Of a stretch of 64,000 bases of DNA, positions 8,760 to 18,452 are shown in pieces (the first letter of the stretch is position 1; every line of letters begins with the position of its first letter). The position numbers and the translations under genes were made by a program. The notes under the pieces were generated by a model. It worked only from the letters and a program-made list of their open reading frames with translations, was not told the origin of the DNA and did no database searches. This stretch comes from Deltaproteobacteria bacterium (GTDB lineage Bacteria > Myxococcota_A > UBA9160 > UBA4427): the NCBI GenBank assembly GCA_002719955.1, contig PBFW01000025.1:18268-82267 (forward strand), read 5' to 3'.

Positions 8760-9536
8760 ATGACTTCATCATCCCGATCGATCCTCGCCGTCCTGCTCCT
8801 CGGCTTAGCTCTCGGGTTGTGCCAGGGATGCATCAGCGGTCCACCCCACTCCGCGAAGGAACGCGGGGAGCGGGCGTTCTTGCAAGGTAACTGGCGGAGC
8901 GCCAAGAAATATTTTGCTGAGGCGCTGCGGCTCGAGGCAACCGACGGTCGAGCATGGCTCGGGCAGGCCAGGGCGCAATTGCTGGGGCGTGATGCCGAGG
9001 GGACGCTGCGGAGTCTATCGAGCCTCGCGAAGGTCGATCCCGATCGCTTTCACGGCGAAGCTCGCAAGACCTATCTCTCCGGGCTCGAGGGCGCCGTGCG
9101 CCAGCGCCTGGGGCGGCGTCAGAGCGAGGCGGCACTCCAAGCGGTGCGCGCACTCGCAGAGCTCGACCCGGATCGGAACGGCCTTTCGCGCCTGCTCGGC
9201 CTGTCGCTGATGGCAGAGGGAGATCGCCTCCGCCTGATCGGAGATCGTGATCGTGCGCTCCTGCTCTTTCGCGAAGCGAATCAAGCGATTCCTCACTCAC
9301 TCGATGCCTGGGTCGCTGCCGCGGAGATCCTGATCGAAAGGGGGGATGGGAAGCGGGCGATGCAACTGCTCAAGGCGGCTCGCAAGTCTCATCCGACCGC
9401 TGGAGCGATCAGAATGCTCACGCTCCAGGTGCTGCAGATGCGCTCGGTCTGGCTCGGCATCGACCTGGGACAGGCATCACCGAAGTGCGCGTCGAGGTGG
9501 AACGTCAGAGCCGGGCGGGCGCTCAGCGCAGCGTGA
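8760..9536 (+). CDS. TPR-containing putative lipoprotein
   Basis: Exported protein: hydrophobic N-terminus (ILAVLLLGLALGL) then Cys24 in a weak lipobox (GLCQGC), so probably a lipoprotein. The rest is helical with tetratricopeptide-like repeats, for example ERAFLQGNWRSAKKYFAEA at about 38-60, RAWLGQARAQLLGRDAEG and a later LFREANQAIPHSLDAWVAAA. Such proteins are usually assembly platforms; the partner is unknown. The last 14 bases overlap the 3' end of the convergent solute-binding-protein gene. The final 30 residues look less protein-like. Confidence 0.72.
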   Translation: MTSSSRSILAVLLLGLALGLCQGCISGPPHSAKERGERAFLQGNWRSAKKYFAEALRLEATDGRAWLGQARAQLLGRDAEGTLRSLSSLAKVDPDRFHGEARKTYLSGLEGAVRQRLGRRQSEAALQAVRALAELDPDRNGLSRLLGLSLMAEGDRLRLIGDRDRALLLFREANQAIPHSLDAWVAAAEILIERGDGKRAMQLLKAARKSHPTAGAIRMLTLQVLQMRSVWLGIDLGQASPKCASRWNVRAGRALSAA

Positions 9537-10383
9537 TACGGACCGGGATCCAGCGCTGAACGATCGAACCGACCGATCCTTCACGCTTCCAATGGGAGAG
9601 CGCGGCGTCCAGTACGCTGCGCAGTTGCGCGTCCTCCGGACGCGTCGCCCAGGCGAGTTTCTCTTCGGTGAGCGGACGGTAGAGACCATGGAGATCGCGC
9701 TGCTCGATGTCTCCGGCCACCCGCCATACGGTGGGCGCATCGTGGATGAAATAGTCGATCCGATCAGCCCGCAGACTGCGCAGGCCTTCCTCGATGCTCT
9801 CGAATCCAAAACTCGACGAGCGCGGCAGGCTCATCGCGACATAGCGTTCGCCACTGGTGCCGCGCTGGTATCCGACGCGAACTCCGTTGCGGCGGAGCCC
9901 CTGGACGCGACCGAATCGCGCGATGTCGCGGGAGCGGATCAGGGCGAGCTGTCCCACCTCCATATAGGGCAGGGAGAAGGCGACGCGATCGGCCCGCTCG
10001 GGCGTGATGGAAAGTCCGCTCATCACGATATCGACGTCGCCGCGTTCGAGTGCGGCGATCAATTCTGGAAAGGGGTAGCGGGCGAATTCGATCCGTCGGT
10101 CGAGGGCTTCGCCGACCATCCGGGCGAGGTCGCCTTCGATGCCGACGATCTCGCCGTCGATCTCAAAAATGACCGGCGGGTAGTCCGGCGAGACGCCGAC
10201 CCGCAGTGGGGGGCGGCGATCGAAGAGAGGGCCCGAGCCCAGGCATCCGCCAGCCATCGAGAGAAGCAGGGTCAGGCCGACGCACAGCGAGAAACGTCCC
10301 CAACCTCGGGGCCCTCCACGGGCCTGGCCTTGGGGTTGCCTCTCGAGCATCGACCGATCGAAGCTGGGCACGCTCTCCTCCAC
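9523..10383 (-). CDS. Family 3 extracellular solute-binding lipoprotein
   Basis: Periplasmic amino-acid-type binding protein (SBP_bac_3). It has a signal sequence ending in the lipobox LLSMAGGC (Cys47 from this start; an ATG at 10350 would shorten it by 11 residues). The family opening LRVGVSPDYPPVIF is followed by IVGIEGDLARMVGEALDR, DVDIVMSGLSITPERADRVAFS, and the second-lobe block VRVGYQRGTSGE with RADRIDYFIHDAPT. No permease or ATPase lies next to it, so it may serve an unlinked transporter or act as a sensor input. Confidence 0.85.
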   Translation of the reverse strand: MEESVPSFDRSMLERQPQGQARGGPRGWGRFSLCVGLTLLLSMAGGCLGSGPLFDRRPPLRVGVSPDYPPVIFEIDGEIVGIEGDLARMVGEALDRRIEFARYPFPELIAALERGDVDIVMSGLSITPERADRVAFSLPYMEVGQLALIRSRDIARFGRVQGLRRNGVRVGYQRGTSGERYVAMSLPRSSSFGFESIEEGLRSLRADRIDYFIHDAPTVWRVAGDIEQRDLHGLYRPLTEEKLAWATRPEDAQLRSVLDAALSHWKREGSVGSIVQRWIPVRITLR

Positions 10384-10494
10384 AAGTCCTGACGCAAGCT
10401 ACTGCCTTGCCAGGCGAACCGCCAATTTCTACTTTGCGTCGCCGGTCGGGTCGGTCGTCCATTGCGGCAGCCGCGCGGGTCGAGAGGGGGGAGA

Positions 10495-13179
10495 ATGAGC
10501 GAAGCCAAACCGAAGACCGTCCTGCGGAGCGCGTATCAGGTCCCGGATTATCTGATCGATCGCGTCGATCTCGCATTCGACCTCGCTGAAGACGAGACGC
10601 TCGTCGAGGCCCGACTCTCGGTCCGGCGTCGCGAAGGTGCGCCATCCCCGTCGGGAACGAGGAGGGCCGGGACGGGAGGGGCGCTCGTGCTCGATGGGGA
10701 AGGTCTCGAGTTGCGTGAGATCGAGATCGATGGTCAGCCGCTCGCAAGAGCCGCCTATCGCGTCGACGCAGATCGTCTCACGATCGAGTCGCCACCTTCA
10801 CGATTCGAATTGCGGACGCTCGTCGCGATTCACCCCGAAACCAATACGGCACTCTCCGGGCTCTTCAAGAGCAGCGGTAATTTCTGCACGCAATGCGAGG
10901 CCATGGGCTTTCGGCGGATCACCTATTTCCTCGATCGTCCCGATGTGATGGCACGTTATTCGGTATCGATCGCGGCGGATCGGGAGCGTTACCCGGTGCT
11001 GCTCTCGAATGGTAATCGGATCGAGTCCGAGGATCTCGGGGATGGGCGCCATCGGGTACGCTGGGAGGATCCCTTCCCGAAGCCGAGTTACCTTTTTGCG
11101 CTCGTCGCGGGAGACCTGCGCTGTCATGCCGGCGAGTACGTGACAGCATCCGGTCGCAGAATTCGGCTCGAGATCTGGGTCGAACCCCAGAATACCGATG
11201 CCTGCGACCACGCCCTGCGCTCGCTCGAGCGCGCCATGAAATGGGATGAGGAGCGCTTCGGTCTCGAATACGACCTCGATATCTATATGATCGTCGCTGT
11301 CGGCGACTTCAATATGGGGGCGATGGAGAACAAGGGGCTCAACGTATTCAACTCGAAATATGTGCTTGCGCTTCCCGAGACCGCGACCGACGACGACTAC
11401 GAGGGAATCGAATCGGTCATCGCCCACGAGTATTTCCACAACTGGACCGGCAACCGGGTCACCTGCCGCGATTGGTTTCAATTGACACTGAAAGAGGGGC
11501 TCACCGTCTACCGGGATCAGCGTTTCAGCGCGGAGATGAGCTCCGAGGCGATCGTTCGCATCGCGAGCGTCAAGCAGCTCCGATCTCGCCAATTCCCGGA
11601 GGACCAGGGGCCGATGGCGCACCCGATCCGGCCCGACTCCTATATTTCGATTGATAATTTCTATACCGCGACAGTCTACGAAAAGGGCGCGGAGGTGATT
11701 CGGATGTACGACGCGCTGCTCGGCCGCGACGGCTTCCGCACAGGGATGGATCTCTATTTCACTCGTCATGACGGTCAGGCCGTTACCTGCGACGATTTTC
11801 GCGCGGCCATGGCGGCGGCGGGCGGTCGTGACCTGGGGCAATTCGAACGCTGGTACGCCCAGGCCGGGACCCCGAGGCTGCGTGCCGAAGGCCATTTCGA
11901 TCTCGCTGCCAGACAGTATCACCTCACGCTGGCCCAGGATTATCCGGAAACCGCCTTCGAGATCGTCGGGGCCGAGCAGCGGGAACCGCTTCATCTACCG
12001 GTACGGGTCGGTCTGCTCGCAGCGGACGGTGCGGCGATTCCGATTCGTCTGGAGGGCGAGGGGGTGGAGAAGGGCACGAGTCGCGTTCTCGAAATGACGG
12101 AAGCCGAACAGACCTTCGTCTTCGAGGGGGTCGAGGAGGAGCCCGTGCCCTCATTGCTGCGCGGCTTCTCGGCGCCGGTCCGGCTCGAGATGGAGCGCAG
12201 CCCCGAGTCCTTCGCTCTTCAGATGGCGCACGACGACGATGCCTTCAATCGGTGGGATGCGGGGCAGCAGCTCGCCCTCGGTCTGCTCGTCGAGTCCGCC
12301 GAGATCGTTCATGCGGGCGGGACGCCCACCCTCGATCCCTCCTTCTCGGCGGCCTGGGTGCGGGTCCTCGGAGACGATTCCCTGGACGGTTCCCTGCGCT
12401 CCCAGGCGCTGACCCTGCCCGCCGAGCGGGTTGCTGCCCAGGAGATGGAGGTGATTCATCCCGACGCAATCCACGAGGCGCGCGAGGCGATGCTCCGCGA
12501 TCTCGCTCGGGCGCATCACGACGTCCTCTGGTCGCTCTATCATGGTCTGGCCCCGAATGCTCCCTACCGCCATGACCGCGTCCAGATCGATCGGCGCCGC
12601 CTTCGCAACGTCGCGCTTCGGATGCTCGCGGCGACGGACGAGGAACAAGCGATCGAGGCGGCCTGGGCGCAATTCGAAGGGGCCGACAATATGACCGATG
12701 CCCAGGCGGCCTTTCTGATCCTGGCGGACAAAGAGCACGCGCGTCGAAATGACGTGATTGCGGCCTTCTACGAGCGCTGGAAGGAGGACCCCCTGGTCCT
12801 CGATAAATGGTTCACCATCCAGGCGAGCTCGACCCGCCCCGACACCCTCGACCGCGTGCGCGAACTCGCGGAGCACCCGGACTTCAATCTCGGGAATCCG
12901 AATCGGGTTCGTTCCCTGATCGGTGCCTTCTGCTCCGGGAATCAGGTAAGGTTCCACGGCGCAGCGGGGGCTGGGTACGTCTTCCTGGCGGACTATGTCC
13001 TGGCGCTCAATGATTCGAATCCGCAGGTCGCCTCACGAATGGCTTCGATCTTCAACGATTGGCGTCGCTACGACCCGGATCGTCAGGCGGCGATCCAGGC
13101 CCAGCTGGAGCGAATCGCCTCGAGTGGATCGCTCTCGAAAGACGTCTACGAAATCGTCAGCCGTGCACTCTCTCGCTGA
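10495..13179 (+). CDS. pepN: Aminopeptidase N (M1 family)
   Basis: Zinc metallopeptidase that removes N-terminal residues from peptides in the cytoplasm. The start at 10495 follows GAGAGGGGGGAGA; the track start at 10462 has no such site. The catalytic signature is HEYFHNW (His311, Glu312, His315) with the third ligand Glu334 in LTLKEGLTV, and the substrate-recognition motif GAMENKGLN precedes it. 894 aa and the long alpha-helical C-terminal domain match E. coli PepN rather than the eukaryotic type. A glutathione peroxidase gene follows 23 bases later on the same strand. Confidence 0.95.
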   Translation: MSEAKPKTVLRSAYQVPDYLIDRVDLAFDLAEDETLVEARLSVRRREGAPSPSGTRRAGTGGALVLDGEGLELREIEIDGQPLARAAYRVDADRLTIESPPSRFELRTLVAIHPETNTALSGLFKSSGNFCTQCEAMGFRRITYFLDRPDVMARYSVSIAADRERYPVLLSNGNRIESEDLGDGRHRVRWEDPFPKPSYLFALVAGDLRCHAGEYVTASGRRIRLEIWVEPQNTDACDHALRSLERAMKWDEERFGLEYDLDIYMIVAVGDFNMGAMENKGLNVFNSKYVLALPETATDDDYEGIESVIAHEYFHNWTGNRVTCRDWFQLTLKEGLTVYRDQRFSAEMSSEAIVRIASVKQLRSRQFPEDQGPMAHPIRPDSYISIDNFYTATVYEKGAEVIRMYDALLGRDGFRTGMDLYFTRHDGQAVTCDDFRAAMAAAGGRDLGQFERWYAQAGTPRLRAEGHFDLAARQYHLTLAQDYPETAFEIVGAEQREPLHLPVRVGLLAADGAAIPIRLEGEGVEKGTSRVLEMTEAEQTFVFEGVEEEPVPSLLRGFSAPVRLEMERSPESFALQMAHDDDAFNRWDAGQQLALGLLVESAEIVHAGGTPTLDPSFSAAWVRVLGDDSLDGSLRSQALTLPAERVAAQEMEVIHPDAIHEAREAMLRDLARAHHDVLWSLYHGLAPNAPYRHDRVQIDRRRLRNVALRMLAATDEEQAIEAAWAQFEGADNMTDAQAAFLILADKEHARRNDVIAAFYERWKEDPLVLDKWFTIQASSTRPDTLDRVRELAEHPDFNLGNPNRVRSLIGAFCSGNQVRFHGAAGAGYVFLADYVLALNDSNPQVASRMASIFNDWRRYDPDRQAAIQAQLERIASSGSLSKDVYEIVSRALSR

Positions 13180-13202
13180 GTCGTGCACCAGGAATAACGG
13201 TG

Positions 13203-13691
13203 ATGTCCAATCTATATGATTATCGGGTGAAGACCATTCGCGGCGATGACTGCGCGCTCTCCGCTTTCGAGGGCAAGGTCTGCCTCATCGTGAATGTGGC
13301 CTCGGCGTGCGGTCTGACGCCACAATACGATGGGCTGCAGCGACTCTATTCCGAATACCGGGATCAGGGGTTCGAGATCCTCGCATTCCCCTGCAATCAG
13401 TTCGGGGCCCAGGAGCCGGGAAGCGAGAGTGAGATTGCCACGTATTGTGAAACGAATTTCGGGGTTGAATTCCCGATGTTTTGCAAGGTTGAGGTGAACG
13501 GTGAGGCGCGCGAGCCGCTCTTCGCGTGGTTGACGGGTGTCGAAGTCGGGCCCGAAGGTGCAGGTGATGTCGCATGGAATTTCACGAAATTTCTCGTCGG
13601 TCGAGACGGGGGGCTGATCGCACGCTTCGATCCGCCGACCGAGCCCTGTGCAGCATCGGTCAAAGAGAGAATCGGATCAGCGCTCGGCTGA
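13203..13691 (+). CDS. Glutathione peroxidase family (Cys form)
   Basis: Thiol peroxidase of the GPx fold, reducing hydrogen or lipid peroxides. The peroxidatic residue is a normal Cys in NVASACGLTPQY (no TGA selenocysteine codon). The partner Gln, Trp and Asn are present in LAFPCNQFGAQEPG and WNFTKFLVGRDG. 162 aa is the typical bacterial BtuE/GpxA length. The start at ATG 13203 removes a 48-residue track extension that overlaps pepN. The Cys in FPCNQF is where thioredoxin-dependent family members carry their resolving Cys, so thioredoxin may be the reductant. Confidence 0.92.
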   Translation: MSNLYDYRVKTIRGDDCALSAFEGKVCLIVNVASACGLTPQYDGLQRLYSEYRDQGFEILAFPCNQFGAQEPGSESEIATYCETNFGVEFPMFCKVEVNGEAREPLFAWLTGVEVGPEGAGDVAWNFTKFLVGRDGGLIARFDPPTEPCAASVKERIGSALG

Positions 13692-13713
13692 TTCGGCTGC
13701 GCAAGGGAGCATC

Positions 13714-15426
13714 ATGAGGGGTCTCAACCCAGGCCAACCGATCCTGACGGCCAGGAGACTCGGGCGCCGCTTCGGCGATCGCTCGATCCTGAAGGGGGCT
13801 TCGTTCAGTCTGCAGCCCGGCGATCGTGTCGGCGTGCTGGGGCCGAACGGCGTCGGCAAGTCGACGCTGATGAAGATTCTCGCGCGCCGCGATGCGGAAT
13901 TCGAGGGGGATCTTCATATCGCGAAGGGGGCGACCATCGGATACGTCTCCCAGGAACCCGAACTCGACTTCGACAAGAGTGTTCGGGAGAACGTCGAGGT
14001 CGCCGTCGCGCAGACGCGAGCTCTGATCGCTCGCTACGACGAGATCCTCGAGGCCTGGGAAGATCCTGACCTCATGGCAGACGAGGAGAAGATGAACAAG
14101 CTTCTCGAGGAACAGGGCAACGTTCAGGGCGAGCTAGAGGCCCTCGACGCGATGGACCCGGCGGCGCTGGACAATCGAATCGAAGTGGCGATGGAGGCCC
14201 TGCGTCTGCCACCCGGCGAGCGCGATGTGCGTTCGCTCTCGGGCGGCGAGCGGAGGCGGGTCTCGCTCTGCAAGGAACTCCTCGCACATCCCGACGTTCT
14301 GATCCTCGATGAGCCCACGAACCATCTGGACGCGGATACGGTCGCCTGGCTCGAAACCTTTCTGGACAGTTATTCTGGGACCTATGTACTCGTCACCCAC
14401 GATCGATATTTCCTCGACCGCGTGGCGAATCGGATGCTCGAGGTCTATCACGGCGAGGTTCGCTCCTATGAGGGCAACTATTCCGATTTCCTCGAAGCCA
14501 AGGACAAACAGCAGGAGATCCAGGATCGGACCGACGCCAACCTCTTGAAGGCCGTGGCGCGGGAGCTCGAGTGGATCCGCTCGACCCCCCAGGCGCGGCG
14601 AACCAAGTCGAAGGCGCGGATTTCAGCCTATGACGATCTTGTCGAGAAAGCGAGTCGGATTCAGCCCGCTGACGAAATCGATTTGCGGATTCCCTTCGGG
14701 CCGCGACTCGGAAGCAAGGTGGTGAGTCTGCGCGGAGTGGGCAAGGGCTACGACGGCAGTCTCCTTCTGGATGGCTTCGATTTTGACATGCCCCCGGGTG
14801 CGATCGTTGGTGTGACGGGTGCGAACGGTCTCGGGAAGACCACGCTCGTCAACATGATCGTCGGTCGAGAGGGACCAGATTCCGGGACGATCGAGGTCGG
14901 TGAGACCACGAATTTCTGTTATGTGGATCAGACACGGCAGACCTTGCGCGACGATCTGACGGTCTATGACGAGGTGGCCGACGGGTCCGACATCATCGAA
15001 TACGGTGACAAAACGCTATCGGTTCGACATTATCTCGCGAGGTTTCTCTTCAGCGGATCGATCCAACAGACCGAGGTCGGGCGCCTCTCCGGCGGGGAGC
15101 GAAATCGCCTTCAGCTGGCCAAGAGCCTCCGCAAACCGTCGAATTTCATCATCCTCGACGAGCCGACGAATGACCTCGACCTGATGACCCTGCGAGTGTT
15201 AGAAGAGTCTCTTTCCGAATTCCCCGGCTGCGCGATCGTGATTACGCATGATCGGTATTTTCTCGATCGCGTGGCGACGCATATCCTCGGATTCGAGGGT
15301 GATGCCGAGATCGAGTTCTGCAGTGGCTCATGGGATTTCTACGCGGAGCAGCGCGTCAAGCGACTCGCCGCAGCGGGGGGCGCTAAGTCCCAGAAATTCA
15401 AGCACCGCAAGATTGGTAGAGGCTGA
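13714..15426 (+). CDS. ettA: Energy-dependent translational throttle protein EttA (ABC-F)
   Basis: Soluble ABC-F ATPase that binds the ribosomal E site and gates entry into elongation according to ATP/ADP. It has two nucleotide-binding domains: Walker A GPNGVGKST and GANGLGKTT, signatures LSGGERRRVSL and LSGGERNRLQL, and Walker B LILDEPTNHLD and IILDEPTNDLD. The linker between them contains WIRSTPQARRTKSKAR, characteristic of EttA. An arm-like insertion near residues 95-140 (EDPDLMADEEKMNKLLEEQ) also fits. 570 aa from the ATG at 13714, preceded by AAGGGA. Confidence 0.93.
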   Translation: MRGLNPGQPILTARRLGRRFGDRSILKGASFSLQPGDRVGVLGPNGVGKSTLMKILARRDAEFEGDLHIAKGATIGYVSQEPELDFDKSVRENVEVAVAQTRALIARYDEILEAWEDPDLMADEEKMNKLLEEQGNVQGELEALDAMDPAALDNRIEVAMEALRLPPGERDVRSLSGGERRRVSLCKELLAHPDVLILDEPTNHLDADTVAWLETFLDSYSGTYVLVTHDRYFLDRVANRMLEVYHGEVRSYEGNYSDFLEAKDKQQEIQDRTDANLLKAVARELEWIRSTPQARRTKSKARISAYDDLVEKASRIQPADEIDLRIPFGPRLGSKVVSLRGVGKGYDGSLLLDGFDFDMPPGAIVGVTGANGLGKTTLVNMIVGREGPDSGTIEVGETTNFCYVDQTRQTLRDDLTVYDEVADGSDIIEYGDKTLSVRHYLARFLFSGSIQQTEVGRLSGGERNRLQLAKSLRKPSNFIILDEPTNDLDLMTLRVLEESLSEFPGCAIVITHDRYFLDRVATHILGFEGDAEIEFCSGSWDFYAEQRVKRLAAAGGAKSQKFKHRKIGRG

Positions 15427-15720
15427 TCGTCTCGTTTGTCGAGGGCTGCGGGAGGAATGTTCGACCTTGCACGGATGCGCTGCGATTCAGAGGATCCGAC
15501 GGGGGACGCGTCGCGCAGCGCTCTCGAGATGCATGTGGAGATGCTCCGGCAGAGACGAAGCCTCGCTGGCTGAAGAGTCCGTCTTTCCGCTGGACATTTT
15601 TCGGTGTCGAAACGCCTGAGGTCTCTTCGAGCGCCGAGTTCAGCGCAGCGACTTGACACTCTCCCGCTCGCGCACATCTCCTCACCCATCGGGTGATTTC
15701 ATGCCGTTGGGAGGTGCGCG
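15427..15720. other. Intergenic region upstream of clpB
   Basis: No coding frame here survives inspection. The right end holds the candidate heat-shock promoter and the clpB ribosome binding site (GGGAGGTGCGCG before the TTG start). Nothing else was seen in the left 220 bases. Confidence 0.5.
15652..15679 (+). promoter_or_regulatory. Candidate sigma-32-type heat-shock promoter of clpB
   Basis: CTTGACA (15652-15658), 14 bases, then CACATCT (15673-15679). This is close to the heat-shock consensus CTTGAA / CCCATNT with the right spacing. The TTGACA core is also a perfect sigma-70 -35 box, but nothing like TATAAT lies 16-18 bases further on. It sits about 40 bases before the clpB start. No CIRCE repeat is visible. 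Confidence 0.45.
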
Positions 15721-18303
15721 TTGCGCTTCGAAAAATTGACGATCAAGAGCCAGGAAGCCCTTCAGGAAGCTCAAAACCAGTGTGCGGAGCGAGGCCACCA
15801 GAGCATCGAGGCCAGCCATCTGCTGGCGGCACTTCTTGCGCAGAGCGACGGCAGCACGGTCCCCGTGTTGCAGAAGCTTGGTGTTTCCATCGATTCACTC
15901 GCGGGCGAAATCGGACGCCTTCTCGAGCGGCAACCGAAGGTATCCGGCGGGGCGCAGCCACAAATGGCTGCGGGCCTGAATCGGATCTTGCAGGCGGCCT
16001 TCGGAGAGGCGGAATCCCTGCGCGACGAGTATATCTCGACCGAGCATCTGCTCCTGGCGATGGCGCGGGACGAGAGCGATGCGACCGGTCGTACGCTGCG
16101 GGGCGTGGGTGCGAGCTACGATGCGGTTCTCGAGTCCTTGGCGGCGATTCGTGGCTCGACACGAATCACCGATCCGGACCCCGAATCCAAATACCAATCG
16201 CTCGAAAAATTCGGGACCGACCTGACAGATTCTGCTCGTCTTGGAAAACTCGACCCGGTGATCGGGCGCGACGAAGAGATTCGACGTCTCGTCCAGGTGC
16301 TCTCTCGACGCAGCAAGAACAACCCGGTCCTGATCGGAGAACCCGGGGTCGGCAAGACCGCGATCGCGGAAGGCCTGGCCCTCCGCGTGGTTGCGGGGGA
16401 TGTGCCGGAGACGCTCAAGGACCGCAGGGTGGTTTCCCTTGATATAGGTTCTCTCATCGCGGGTGCGAAATATCGGGGCGAGTTCGAGGATCGCCTGAAG
16501 GCCGTCCTGCGTGAGGTCTCCGAATCCGATGGTCAGGTCATTCTCTTCATCGACGAGCTGCACACGATCGTTGGCGCGGGCAATGCCGAGGGTTCCGCGG
16601 ACGCGGCGAATATGCTGAAGCCCGCCCTTGCGCGGGGGGAGCTTCGCTGCATCGGCGCCACCACATTGGATGAATATCGGAAATACGTCGAGGGAGATGC
16701 TGCGTTGGCTCGGCGCTTCCAGCCGGTCTTCGTTGGGGAACCGGGCGTCGAGGATACGGTCTCCATCCTGCGCGGTCTGAAGGATCGCTACGAAGTTCAT
16801 CACGGTGTGAGGATTCAGGATGCTGCCCTCGTTGCCGCATCGACCCTCTCTCATCGCTATATCACGGATCGATTCCTCCCCGACAAGGCGATCGATCTCA
16901 TCGACGAGGCGGCGAGCCGGGTGCGCGTGCAGATCGACTCGATGCCGGAGGAATTGGATCATCTCGAGCGCAAGCGGACACAACTCGAGATCGAACGCGA
17001 AGCGCTCAAGAAGGAGTCGGACGAGGCGAGCCGCGAGCGGCTCGACGCCGTCGAGCTGGAGATCGCCGAACTGCGCGAATCGACGGATTCGATGAAAGGC
17101 AGCTGGCAGATCGAGAAGGGGCTGATCGCGCAGGTGCGGGCGGCCAAGGAGCGTCGCGAGTCGCTCTCGGCTGAATATGCGCGCGTCGAGCGCGCTGGGG
17201 ATCTCGAGCGCGCGGCGGAACTGCGTTATGGCAAGCTCGTCGAGCTCGAGAACGAGATTGCTGAGAAACGGAAGGAGTTGGAGACTCTCCAGACGGCTGG
17301 CAGCCTGCTCTCGGAAGAGGTGACGAGCGAGGAGGTCGCCGAGATCGTTTCGAAGTGGACCGGCGTGCCCGTCACGAAGATGCTGGAGGGCGAGCAGGAA
17401 AAGTTGATCGAAATGGAGAGCCGCCTCGCGCAGCGGGTGATCGGACAAGATGAGGCGCTCTGCGCGGTGTCGAACGCCGTGCGCCGCGCGCGAGCGGGCC
17501 TCCAAGATCCCAGTCGGCCCATCGGTTCATTCATTTTTCTCGGCCCGACCGGTGTGGGCAAGACCGAGACCGCCCGTGCACTCGCCGAGTTCCTCTTCGA
17601 CGATGAGCAAGCGATGGTCCGTGTCGACATGAGTGAATACATGGAGAAGCACTCGGTTTCCCGGCTCGTGGGGGCCCCCCCCGGTTATGTCGGCTACGAC
17701 CAGGGCGGTTTTCTGACAGAGGCGGTGAGACGACGGCCCTATAGCGTCGTGCTTTTCGATGAGATCGAGAAGGCCCATCCGGATGTCTTCAACATCTTCT
17801 TGCAGATTCTCGACGAGGGGCGACTGACGGATGGGCAGGGGCGGACCGTCGACTTTCGCAACACCGTGTTGATCATGACCTCGAATATCGGTAGCCAGCA
17901 CATCGTGGATCTCGGGGTCGAAGACGAACCCGAAATGCGGAGTCGGGTCACCGAGGCGTTGCGGGGGCATTTCAAGCCCGAATTCCTGAACCGGATCGAT
18001 GACGTGGTGATCTTTCACGCCCTTCGTCCAGAGCAGATCGGTTTCATTCTCGATATCCAACTCGAGCAACTCCAGGTGCGGTTGGCAGAGCGGAGGCTGC
18101 GCCTCGATCTCAGTGATCCGGCTCGCGACTTCTTGGCTCAGCGTGGCTATGACCCGCAATATGGTGCGCGTCCTCTCAAACGGCTGATTCAGCGCGAAGT
18201 CCAGGACCCGCTTGCCATGCGGATCCTGGAGGGTGAATTTGTCGAGGGAACAATGGTCCGCGGTGATCTCACCGAAGACGGTGAAGGTCTGGTCTTCGGC
18301 TGA
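15721..18303 (+). CDS. clpB: ATP-dependent disaggregase ClpB
   Basis: Hexameric AAA+ chaperone that extracts polypeptides from aggregates with DnaK. Domains in order: Clp_N repeats (about 1-145), AAA-1 with GEPGVGKT and [13 protein letters not shown], the coiled-coil middle domain (about 405-525, starting LEREKR-like [15 protein letters not shown]), AAA-2 with GPTGVGKTE and [16 protein letters not shown], and a C-terminal D2-small domain. No ClpP-binding loop is seen, which agrees with ClpB rather than ClpA/C. The start is TTG with GGGAGG upstream. 860 aa, full length. Confidence 0.96.
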   Translation: MRFEKLTIKSQEALQEAQNQCAERGHQSIEASHLLAALLAQSDGSTVPVLQKLGVSIDSLAGEIGRLLERQPKVSGGAQPQMAAGLNRILQAAFGEAESLRDEYISTEHLLLAMARDESDATGRTLRGVGASYDAVLESLAAIRGSTRITDPDPESKYQSLEKFGTDLTDSARLGKLDPVIGRDEEIRRLVQVLSRRSKNNPVLIGEPGVGKTAIAEGLALRVVAGDVPETLKDRRVVSLDIGSLIAGAKYRGEFEDRLKAVLREVSESDGQVILFIDELHTIVGAGNAEGSADAANMLKPALARGELRCIGATTLDEYRKYVEGDAALARRFQPVFVGEPGVEDTVSILRGLKDRYEVHHGVRIQDAALVAASTLSHRYITDRFLPDKAIDLIDEAASRVRVQIDSMPEELDHLERKRTQLEIEREALKKESDEASRERLDAVELEIAELRESTDSMKGSWQIEKGLIAQVRAAKERRESLSAEYARVERAGDLERAAELRYGKLVELENEIAEKRKELETLQTAGSLLSEEVTSEEVAEIVSKWTGVPVTKMLEGEQEKLIEMESRLAQRVIGQDEALCAVSNAVRRARAGLQDPSRPIGSFIFLGPTGVGKTETARALAEFLFDDEQAMVRVDMSEYMEKHSVSRLVGAPPGYVGYDQGGFLTEAVRRRPYSVVLFDEIEKAHPDVFNIFLQILDEGRLTDGQGRTVDFRNTVLIMTSNIGSQHIVDLGVEDEPEMRSRVTEALRGHFKPEFLNRIDDVVIFHALRPEQIGFILDIQLEQLQVRLAERRLRLDLSDPARDFLAQRGYDPQYGARPLKRLIQREVQDPLAMRILEGEFVEGTMVRGDLTEDGEGLVFG

Positions 18304-18452
18304 AAATCTGTTTCTCGGCGTTCGAGGCGGCGTGTCGGAGCAGCTGGTTTTGCTCGTGATTTCCGCGTCGCGGGGGCGGTCGAGGGTCGCCTGAAGTACA
18401 TTGGCGAAGTGGGACGCAGCGAGCCATCGCTTTCGTCCACTCGGAGGTGTGA

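Noticed and set aside
9346-10392. 348-aa plus-strand ORF over the solute-binding-protein gene
   Set aside because: The minus-strand reading has a lipobox and full SBP_bac_3 motifs; this one has none.
15895-17505. 536-aa minus-strand ORF opposite clpB
   Set aside because: Antisense shadow of ClpB: Leu/Arg/Asp-rich, no domain, while the plus strand is unmistakable ClpB.
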